The translations under genes were made by a program, and so were the position numbers. Shown here piece by piece: positions 1-5,550 of a DNA stretch of 10,596 bases (position 1 is its first letter; each line of letters begins with the position of its first letter). Below the pieces are notes generated by a model that worked only from the letters and a program-made list of their open reading frames with translations, ran no database searches and had not been told where the DNA came from. Origin of the DNA: Betaproteobacteria bacterium (GTDB lineage: Bacteria; Pseudomonadota; Gammaproteobacteria; Burkholderiales; Burkholderiaceae); the NCBI GenBank assembly GCA_013205155.1, contig JABMMT010000231.1, forward strand, positions 1 through 10,596, given 5' to 3'.

Positions 1-539
1 CACCATTTGATCTTCTTTACTGGAATGGCGACTCCACGAATTTACCTGGTGCAATGTACTGCTGGTACTTAAGACATACCTATTTACAAAATGATTTAGT
101 GAAGCCTGATAAGGTTAGTATTTGTGGTGAAAAAATCGATCTAGGTAAGATTCAATGCCCAGCATATGTGTATGCATCTCAAGAAGATCATATTGTCCCA
201 TGGCAATCTGCTTATGAGTCAACACACTTACTAAAAGGTAAAAATCATTTTGTTTTAGGGGCTTCAGGTCACATAGCAGGCGTTATTAATCCACCTGCAA
301 AAAATAAACGCTATTACTTTGAGAATAATCAGATCTCACCCACGGCACAAGAATGGCTAGAGGGCGCTAAACAAATCACAGGTAGCTGGTGGCCCAACTA
401 TACAAAATGGCTTGAGCAATTTGGTGGTCAACAGAAGCCTGCGAGCAAAATATTTGGTAATGCTCAGCATAAAAAGATGGAAGCTGCGCCTGGTATTTAT
501 GTAAAAGAAAAAGCAGATCTTGCAATTCAACAAACATAG
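1..539 (+). CDS. phaC: Class I polyhydroxyalkanoate synthase PhaC, C-terminal part (5' truncated by window)
   Basis: PhaC polymerises (R)-3-hydroxyacyl-CoA, mainly 3-hydroxybutyryl-CoA, into PHA at the surface of storage granules. The frame is open from base 3 and holds the last 178 residues, about 30% of a usual ~590-residue class I synthase. It opens with the family block FDLLYWNGD..TNLPG. Two catalytic residues are visible: the Asp of EDHIVPW (codon 186-188) and the His of GASGHIAG (codon 270-272), which align with Asp480 and His508 of the Cupriavidus necator enzyme as I recall it. The nucleophile Cys of the lipase-like box lies upstream of the window. The C-terminus GSWWPNYTKWL...APGIYVKEKA matches the class I tail and looks intact, ending in TAG. 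phaB follows after 32 bases with no terminator between, so the two are probably co-transcribed. The internal ATG at 54 is not the start, because conserved sequence continues upstream of it. Confidence 0.96.
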   Translation, partial: PFDLLYWNGDSTNLPGAMYCWYLRHTYLQNDLVKPDKVSICGEKIDLGKIQCPAYVYASQEDHIVPWQSAYESTHLLKGKNHFVLGASGHIAGVINPPAKNKRYYFENNQISPTAQEWLEGAKQITGSWWPNYTKWLEQFGGQQKPASKIFGNAQHKKMEAAPGIYVKEKADLAIQQT

Positions 540-571
540 TTCTTAACGAAGGTTTTTAAAAGGGGAAAGTA

Positions 572-1312
572 ATGTCTCAAAAAGTTGCATATGTCACTGG
601 TGGTATGGGTGGAATCGGTACCTCTATTTGCCAGCGCCTTGCCAAAGATGGTTTTAAAGTTATTGCTGGCTGTGGCCCTAATTCTCCACGTAAGGATCGC
701 TGGATTGGCGAGCAAAAGGTGTTGGGTTATGACTTTATCGCCTCCGAAGGAAATGTATCCGATTGGGATAGCACCGTTGAAGCGTTTAATAAGGTAAAGG
801 CTGAAGTTGGTCGTGTAGACGTTTTAGTGAATAACGCCGGTATCACTCGTGACAGTGTTTTTCGCAAAATGACACCGGATGCTTGGAAGGCAGTGATTGA
901 TACGAATCTGAATTCCTTATTTAACGTGACCAAACAAGTCATCGATGGAATGGTAGATAACAATTGGGGTCGAATCATCAATATCTCTTCTGTAAACGGT
1001 CAAAAAGGTCAGTTTGGTCAGGCTAACTATTCCACTGCTAAGGCAGGCTTGCATGGATTTACGATGGCCCTAGCTCAGGAAGTAGCGACAAAAGGTGTTA
1101 CTGTGAATACAGTTTCCCCAGGGTACATCGGCACAGATATGGTTAAAGCTATCCGAGAGGATGTCCTAGAGAAAATCGTTTCTGGAATCCCAGTTAAGCG
1201 TTTGGGTACTCCAGATGAAATTGGTTCAATTTGCTGCTGGATCGCTTCTGAGGATGGTGCCTATGCAACAGGCGCTGATTTCTCCTTAAATGGCGGTATT
1301 CATACTGGCTAA
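572..1312 (+). CDS. phaB: NADPH-dependent acetoacetyl-CoA reductase PhaB
   Basis: PhaB reduces acetoacetyl-CoA to (R)-3-hydroxybutyryl-CoA with NADPH, giving the monomer that PhaC uses; it acts in the cytosol. It is a 246-residue short-chain dehydrogenase, the same length as C. necator PhaB. Visible motifs are the Rossmann glycine motif TGGMGGIG at residues 9-16, NNAG at 87-90, and the catalytic set Asn112, Ser140, Tyr153 and Lys157 (YSTAK). The family stretch NGQKGQFGQ runs from 142 to 150, and SPGYIGTDM is in the cofactor/substrate loop near 182-190. The ATG start is preceded by a good Shine-Dalgarno (AGGGGAAAG, 561-569). It lies 32 bases after phaC, where classic phaCAB clusters carry phaA; here no thiolase gene intervenes. 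FabG is the main alternative, but the PhaB-specific sequence and the neighbours argue against it. Confidence 0.96.
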   Translation: MSQKVAYVTGGMGGIGTSICQRLAKDGFKVIAGCGPNSPRKDRWIGEQKVLGYDFIASEGNVSDWDSTVEAFNKVKAEVGRVDVLVNNAGITRDSVFRKMTPDAWKAVIDTNLNSLFNVTKQVIDGMVDNNWGRIINISSVNGQKGQFGQANYSTAKAGLHGFTMALAQEVATKGVTVNTVSPGYIGTDMVKAIREDVLEKIVSGIPVKRLGTPDEIGSICCWIASEDGAYATGADFSLNGGIHTG

Positions 1313-1314
1313 TA

Positions 1315-1326
1315 CTGCATTTGCAG
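1315..1326. promoter_or_regulatory. Candidate PhaR operator 1 (CTGC-N4-GCAG dyad)
   Basis: The sequence CTGCATTTGCAG is a perfect 4+4 dyad with a TGC/GCA core, three bases after the phaB stop. The flanks extend the symmetry imperfectly (AATA on the left, ATATT on the right). As I recall the literature, PhaR proteins of Paracoccus and Rhodobacter bind TGC-rich sites of the CTGC-N3/4-GCAG type, and PhaR of C. necator represses its own gene. The position between phaB and phaR suits autoregulation. No T-run follows, so it is not a terminator. Assignment as an operator is inference. Confidence 0.5.
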
Positions 1327-1352
1327 ATATTAGACTGATGCAACACGGCTTA

Positions 1353-1387
1353 TTTACCTTTTGACCAAACTAGGGATAAACTATGCC
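1353..1387 (+). promoter_or_regulatory. Weak candidate promoter(s) for phaR
   Basis: Two poor sigma-70 readings fit this gap. One is TTGACC (1361-1366) with TATGCC (1382-1387) at 15-base spacing. The other is TTTACC (1353-1358) with TAAACT (1377-1382) at 18-base spacing. Each matches about 8 of 12 consensus positions. An interrupted inverted repeat (GCAACACGGC at 1340-1349 and GCCGATGTTGC at 1385-1395, one base unpaired) encloses the region. The reading that phaR has its own promoter in addition to read-through from phaCB is plausible but not established by these matches. Confidence 0.3.
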
Positions 1388-1391
1388 GATG

Positions 1392-1402
1392 TTGCGTTGC
1401 AA
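1392..1402. promoter_or_regulatory. Candidate PhaR operator 2 (TTGC-N3-GCAA dyad)
   Basis: TTGC-GTT-GCAA is a perfect dyad with the same TGC/GCA core as the site at 1315-1326. The two centres are about 76.5 bases apart. It lies downstream of the weak promoter candidates and 18 bases before the phaR start codon, where a bound repressor would block initiation or early elongation. The call is inference from the dyad form and the neighbouring repressor gene. Confidence 0.4.
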
Positions 1403-1420
1403 TACTAAGCAAGGAAAATG

Positions 1421-1981
1421 ATGGCTACAAGAGCAAAGCGAGTAGGCGAAGAGCGACTCATAAAAAAATATCCTAACCGTCGTCTATATGACACTCAAAC
1501 AAGTACGTATGTTACTTTGACGGATATCAAAGCCTTAGTAATGTCTAGTGAGGTCTTTAAGGTGGTTGATGCTAAGACTGAAGAGGATCTGACTCGCAAT
1601 ATTTTGCTGCAGATCATTTTGGAGGAGGAGGCCGGTGGATCGCCTGTTTTTTCCTCGCAAATGCTTTCTCAAATTATTCGTTTTTACGGAAACTCCATGC
1701 AAGGTTTGATGGGAAATTACTTAGAGAAGACAATGCAGTCCTTTGTGGACATTCATAGTAAATTGGGCGATCAGACCAAAGGTCTAGGAGTAGGGAGTAC
1801 TCCTGAGGCTTGGTCCCAAATGCTCAATATTCAAAATCCATTGATGCAAAATTTGATGGGTAGCTACATGGACCAAAGCAAAGACTTATTTCTCAAGATG
1901 CAAGAGCAAATGCAGGGTTCACAAAATATGTTTGGTGGTTTTCCATTTACACCCAAGCCTGATAAAACTGAAAAAGAATAG
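1421..1981 (+). CDS. phaR: Polyhydroxyalkanoate synthesis repressor PhaR
   Basis: PhaR represses phasin (and often its own) transcription and leaves DNA when it binds nascent PHA granules, so phasin output follows polymer content. The N-terminal DNA-binding domain shows the family signature ERLIKKYPNRRLYDT at residues 11-25, followed by STYVTL and LLQIILEEEAGG. Two Met/Gln-rich amphipathic repeats follow (about 77-116 and 138-168), typical of PHB accumulation regulators. The length of 186 residues is normal for beta-proteobacterial PhaR. Tandem ATGs stand at 1418 and 1421. I chose 1421 because AAGGA at 1411-1415 is only 2 bases from the first ATG but 5 from the second, and because it gives the MAT... 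N-terminus I recall for Cupriavidus. rimO begins two bases after the TAG. Confidence 0.95.
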   Translation: MATRAKRVGEERLIKKYPNRRLYDTQTSTYVTLTDIKALVMSSEVFKVVDAKTEEDLTRNILLQIILEEEAGGSPVFSSQMLSQIIRFYGNSMQGLMGNYLEKTMQSFVDIHSKLGDQTKGLGVGSTPEAWSQMLNIQNPLMQNLMGSYMDQSKDLFLKMQEQMQGSQNMFGGFPFTPKPDKTEKE

Positions 1982-1983
1982 TT

Positions 1984-3342
1984 GTGGCTGCAAAAATTGG
2001 TTTTGTATCCTTGGGTTGCCCAAAGGCATTGGTCGATTCAGAGCTGATTTTGACTCAGCTTAGCGCTGAAGGATATGAGACAGCTAAAGACTATTCTGGC
2101 GCTGACTTAGTTGTTGTTAATACTTGTGGCTTTATTGACTCCGCTGTTGAAGAAAGTCTTGCTGCAATAGGTGAGGCTCTTGCTGAAAATGGCAAGGTGA
2201 TTGTGACGGGATGTTTGGGTGCGCGTAAAAATCCAGATGGCAGTGACCTGATCCAAAGTATTCACCCCAAAGTACTTGCTGTTACAGGCCCCCACGCTAC
2301 AGACGAAGTAATGCGCGCTATTCACTTGCATTTACCTAAGCCGCATGACCCTTTTACTGATTTAGTGCCGCCTACTGGCATTAAGCTGACACCAAAACAT
2401 TATGCCTATCTGAAAATTTCAGAGGGCTGCAATCATCGTTGTACTTTCTGCATCATTCCAAGTATGCGCGGTGATCTAGTGTCTAGACCAATTGGTGAAG
2501 TTTTGCTAGAAGCCACTCGCCTGTTTGAATCTGGCGTCAAAGAACTCTTAGTAGTCTCGCAAGATACCAGCGCTTATGGAGTTGACATTCAATATCGCAC
2601 TGGTTTTTGGGATGGTAAACCAGTCAAAACCAGAATGTTTGATTTGGTTAATGCATTAAATCAAATAGCTCGCGAGCACCAAGCTTGGGTAAGGCTTCAT
2701 TATGTATATCCATACCCTCACGTAGATGACATCTTACCGTTGATGGCAGAATTCTCAGAGCACGGTTATGGCGTCCTACCTTACCTTGACATACCACTGC
2801 AGCACGCGCATCCGGATGTTCTTAAGCGTATGAAGCGTCCCGCTAGTGGTGAAAAGAATTTAGAGCGCATTTTGGCATGGCGAGCAGCGTGTCCAGACTT
2901 AGTGATTCGCAGTACCTTTATTGCAGGCTTTCCTGGTGAAACCGAGTCAGAGTTTGAGTACTTGTTGGATTTTTTAGATGAAGCTCAAATTGATAGAGCT
3001 GGATGCTTTGCTTATTCACCCGTAGATGGTGCATTAGCTAATCAATTAGACAATCCTATTCCTGAGCAAATTCGTGAGGAGCGTAGAGCTCAATTTATGG
3101 CTAAGGCAGAACAAATTTCTATTAAGCGCCTCGCTAAGAAAGTTGGTAAACGCATTCAAGTATTGATTGACCGAGTAGATGATGCAGGTGGAATTGGTCG
3201 CAGTATAGGAGATGCCCCAGAAATTGATGGCTTGGTTAGGGTATTGCCACCCAGTAAACCTTCCAAGCGATATAGAGCCGGAGAAATCATTCGGGCTACA
3301 GTGATTAGCTCCCAAGGGCATGACCTAATAGCCGAAACTTGA
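1984..3342 (+). CDS. rimO: Ribosomal protein S12 (Asp) methylthiotransferase RimO
   Basis: RimO is a radical-SAM enzyme that adds a methylthio group to the conserved aspartate of ribosomal protein S12, using two [4Fe-4S] clusters. The 452-residue protein has the full layout. The N-terminal UPF0004 domain carries three cluster cysteines, Cys12 (SLGCPKALVDSE), Cys48 (VNTCGF) and Cys77 (TGCLGA). The radical-SAM core has Cys149-x3-Cys153-x2-Cys156 (GCNHRCTFC). A C-terminal TRAM domain runs from about 382 to 450. SLGCPKA and IPSMRGD favour RimO over MiaB. The start is GTG at 1984, two bases after the phaR stop. The only upstream in-frame codons before a stop at 1969 are AAA, AGA, ATA and GTT, so GTG is effectively forced. 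No Shine-Dalgarno is visible, so it is probably translated by coupling to phaR. It has no known link to PHA metabolism. Confidence 0.95.
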   Translation: MAAKIGFVSLGCPKALVDSELILTQLSAEGYETAKDYSGADLVVVNTCGFIDSAVEESLAAIGEALAENGKVIVTGCLGARKNPDGSDLIQSIHPKVLAVTGPHATDEVMRAIHLHLPKPHDPFTDLVPPTGIKLTPKHYAYLKISEGCNHRCTFCIIPSMRGDLVSRPIGEVLLEATRLFESGVKELLVVSQDTSAYGVDIQYRTGFWDGKPVKTRMFDLVNALNQIAREHQAWVRLHYVYPYPHVDDILPLMAEFSEHGYGVLPYLDIPLQHAHPDVLKRMKRPASGEKNLERILAWRAACPDLVIRSTFIAGFPGETESEFEYLLDFLDEAQIDRAGCFAYSPVDGALANQLDNPIPEQIREERRAQFMAKAEQISIKRLAKKVGKRIQVLIDRVDDAGGIGRSIGDAPEIDGLVRVLPPSKPSKRYRAGEIIRATVISSQGHDLIAET

Positions 3343-3421
3343 GGATTGCTATTTAATGACGTTTTGATGTATTTAAAATGTGTAACAAGGCCTAATTTTA
3401 GGCTCAGCTAAGGGGATTGAT
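3343..3421 (+). promoter_or_regulatory. Thiolase leader: weak -10 candidate, small hairpin, strong Shine-Dalgarno
   Basis: This 79-base gap is much longer than the phaR-rimO junction. TAAAAT at 3374-3379 matches 5 of 6 bases of a -10 box, but the best -35 at suitable spacing (TTTAAT, 3352-3357) is poor. A small inverted repeat, GCCTA...TAGGC (3390-3394 and 3399-3403, four-base loop), lies just before the Shine-Dalgarno AAGGGGA (3410-3416), six bases from the ATG. No T-run follows the hairpin, so it is not a rimO terminator. A separate thiolase promoter is suggested but unproven. Confidence 0.35.
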
Positions 3422-4606
3422 ATGAGTCGTGATGTCGTTGTATTAAGTGCAGTTCGTTCCGCAATTGGAACGTTTAATGGTTCCCTCAGTAGTTTTGAGC
3501 CATCAGAACTAGGTGGGATCGTCATGAAAGAGGCGGTTGCTCGCTCTGGTGTAGATCCAGCATTAATTAATTACATCACAGTTGGTAATACCATTCCAAC
3601 TGATAGCCGTTATGCCTATGTGGCACGTGTAGCCTCTATTCAGGCAGGTTTGCCAATGGAATCTGTGGCGATGTCTTTAAATCGTCTTTGTAGCTCAGGC
3701 CTTCAGGCAATCGTTACTACAGCCCAACAAATTATGTTGGGTGATTGTGATTACGGTATCGGTGGCGGTGTTGAAGTGATGTCTCGCGGTATGTATGGCT
3801 CCCCAGCAATGCGAAGTGGTGCACGTATGGGTGATACTAAAATGCTCGACCTGATGGTTGCCGTTTTAACAGATCCATTCGGCGTTGGCCATATGGGAGT
3901 CACTGCTGAAAATTTGGTAGAAAAATGGAAATTAACTCGTGAAGAACAAGATGCATTTGCTATGGAATCGCACCGCCGGGCTGCACATGCAATTAAAGAG
4001 GGTCGCTTCAAATCCCAAATCGTGCCAATCACTATTAAATCCCGTAAAGGTGATGTCGTATTCGATGCCGATGAGCATTGCAAGCCAGAGACCACCATGG
4101 AAACCCTTGGCAAGATGAAAGCAGTTTTCAAAAAAGAGGGCGGTAGCGTTACAGCTGGAAATGCATCGGGCATTAACGACGGTGCAGCATTTTTTGTGCT
4201 CGCGGATGCAGAGACAGCTAAAAAAGCTGGTCATAATCCAATCGCTCGCTTAGTGTCTTATGCAGTGGCAGGTGTTCCTAATCAGATTATGGGGGAAGGC
4301 CCCATTCCAGCAACTAAGCTTGCCCTTGAGCGCGCCGGCCTCAAGCTGGATCAGATGGATGTCATTGAATCGAATGAGGCTTTTGCAGCTCAAGCACTTG
4401 CAGTAAGCAAAGGGCTAGGATTAGATCCTGCAAAAACAAATGTCAATGGCGGCGCTATTGCTTTAGGCCACCCAATTGGATGCTCTGGTGCAGCTATCGC
4501 TACAAAGGCAATCCACGAGTTGCAACGTGTTCAAGGAAAGTACGCCTTAGTAACTATGTGCATTGGTGGCGGCCAAGGAATTGCCACTATTTTTGAGCGT
4601 ATGTAA
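3422..4606 (+). CDS. bktB: Beta-ketothiolase (acetyl-CoA acetyltransferase), BktB-like
   Basis: This thiolase condenses two acetyl-CoA into acetoacetyl-CoA, the first step of PHB synthesis; BktB-type enzymes also accept propionyl-CoA to give 3-ketovaleryl-CoA. The 394 residues are a full-length degradative/biosynthetic thiolase fold. Catalytic residues are visible: the nucleophile Cys90 (NRLCSSGLQAIV), His350 (GHPIG) and Cys380 (CIGGGQG). HMGVTAENL near 157-165 and the ending GGGQGIATIFERM resemble C. necator BktB more than PhaA, as I recall both. The start is well supported by AAGGGGA. The gene sits downstream of rimO rather than between phaC and phaB, and probably supplies acetoacetyl-CoA to PhaB. 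It could be annotated phaA; substrate range cannot be read from the sequence. It converges on serB with a 32-base gap, and a likely terminator lies inside serB. Confidence 0.9.
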   Translation: MSRDVVVLSAVRSAIGTFNGSLSSFEPSELGGIVMKEAVARSGVDPALINYITVGNTIPTDSRYAYVARVASIQAGLPMESVAMSLNRLCSSGLQAIVTTAQQIMLGDCDYGIGGGVEVMSRGMYGSPAMRSGARMGDTKMLDLMVAVLTDPFGVGHMGVTAENLVEKWKLTREEQDAFAMESHRRAAHAIKEGRFKSQIVPITIKSRKGDVVFDADEHCKPETTMETLGKMKAVFKKEGGSVTAGNASGINDGAAFFVLADAETAKKAGHNPIARLVSYAVAGVPNQIMGEGPIPATKLALERAGLKLDQMDVIESNEAFAAQALAVSKGLGLDPAKTNVNGGAIALGHPIGCSGAAIATKAIHELQRVQGKYALVTMCIGGGQGIATIFERM

Positions 4607-4638
4607 ACCAAATTAGGCTGAATATTGAGACTGGCACC

Positions 4639-5526
4639 TTAAGTCATCAGTAGTAAAGCAGCATCTAAGCCGACATGGTCAAAAGCCGCGTCGGCTTTTT
4701 CTTTGACAACAGGTTTTGATCTATAGGCAATGCTGATACCCGAACCATTCATCATGATGAGATCGTTAGCGCCATCTCCCATGGTGATTGAATTGATCTT
4801 AGTACAAGCTAGTGCATTACAAGCCTCGTCTAAATAGGCCGCCTTGGCGAAACCATCCACAATTTCACCTAAAACCTGACCAGTCAACTTACCGTCAATG
4901 ATTTCTAAAGTATTAGCTTGGGTTTGTTTAATCCCAAACTGCTGGCCTAGTTTTTCTGTAAAGAAAGTAAAACCCCCGGAAACCAGCAATGTATGAACAG
5001 CACGTTCATGCGCACCAGCTAAGAGCTCTGCCGCTCCAGGGTTTGGTCGTAATCTTTCGCGGTAAACAGCCTCTAAGCAATCTACAGATACACCTTCTAA
5101 TAAAGCAACTCGCCTTCGCAGGCTTTCTTTAAAGTCTTTGATCTCACCTCGCATAGTAGCTTCTGTAATTTGGGCTACAGCCGCTTTTTTACCAGCGAAA
5201 TCAGCGATTTCATTAATACATTCAATATTAATTAATGTCGAGTCCATATCCATTGCCAAAATATGGATTGAATGAGATGAATATTCAGGTTTTAGAAAAC
5301 ATAAATCTGTATTAAATTGACTGGCAATAGAGCGGAGTAATTCTCGCTGTTGTGGATCTAGTTGTTGATTGCAAGACCACCGCTCCAAATAATAGCTACC
5401 ATTAAATATTGGGCTATCCTCAGTATGTAAATTTGTAGCAAATACAAGAGCTTTTTCCTTCAGCTCAAAAATCAACTTTTGGGCAATCGGTTCACGGGAA
5501 ATGGCGATCAGTGTTTGAAAGGACAT
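4639..5526 (-). CDS. serB: Phosphoserine phosphatase SerB
   Basis: SerB hydrolyses O-phospho-L-serine to serine, the last step of serine synthesis, in the cytosol. The 295-residue protein is a HAD-superfamily phosphatase. Motif I is DMDST at 93-97, with Asp93 the expected nucleophile and Asp95 the acid/base. Motif II is SGG at 183-185, the motif III Lys is near 228 (GFAKAAYL), and motif IV is GDGAND at 250-255. GEIKDFKESLRRRVALLEG (127-145) is the cap region typical of SerB. Residues 1-80 form a poorly conserved N-terminal part in the place of the ACT-like region of enterobacterial SerB. The start is the only ATG before an in-frame TGA and has no Shine-Dalgarno. It lies 24 bases after mfd, so co-transcription with mfd is likely. 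The 3' end doubles as the antisense terminator of the convergent thiolase gene. Confidence 0.94.
   Translation of the reverse strand: MSFQTLIAISREPIAQKLIFELKEKALVFATNLHTEDSPIFNGSYYLERWSCNQQLDPQQRELLRSIASQFNTDLCFLKPEYSSHSIHILAMDMDSTLINIECINEIADFAGKKAAVAQITEATMRGEIKDFKESLRRRVALLEGVSVDCLEAVYRERLRPNPGAAELLAGAHERAVHTLLVSGGFTFFTEKLGQQFGIKQTQANTLEIIDGKLTGQVLGEIVDGFAKAAYLDEACNALACTKINSITMGDGANDLIMMNGSGISIAYRSKPVVKEKADAAFDHVGLDAALLLMT
4667..4704 (+). terminator. Rho-independent terminator for the thiolase transcript, inside antisense of serB
   Basis: AAGCCGAC (4667-4674) pairs perfectly with GTCGGCTT (4690-4697), followed by TTTTTCTTT (4696-4704). A second, mutually exclusive stem shares the same 3' arm: AAAAGCCG (4681-4688) with CGGCTTTT (4692-4699) around a three-base loop. 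Both place a GC-rich stem directly before the T-run on the + strand, about 60 bases after the thiolase stop. On the - strand the same bases are serB codons near residues 274-286 (KEKADAAFDHVG) and only a four-base T-run would follow. No other terminator lies in the 32-base convergent gap. Confidence 0.65.
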
Positions 5527-5550
5527 GGTATCAATATTAATGGTGATTCA

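Noticed and set aside
3390..3403. GCCTA/TAGGC hairpin as a rimO terminator or riboswitch
   Set aside because: The stem is only 5 bp, has no T-run, and is too small for any riboswitch fold. It is noted only as part of the thiolase leader.
4565..4594. GTGGC...GCCAC stem followed by TTTTT near the 3' end of the thiolase gene, terminator-like
   Set aside because: It lies inside the conserved GGGQGIATIF coding sequence before the stop. The stem is only 5 bp with a 12-base loop and a two-base gap before the T-run. A terminator here would truncate the enzyme message.
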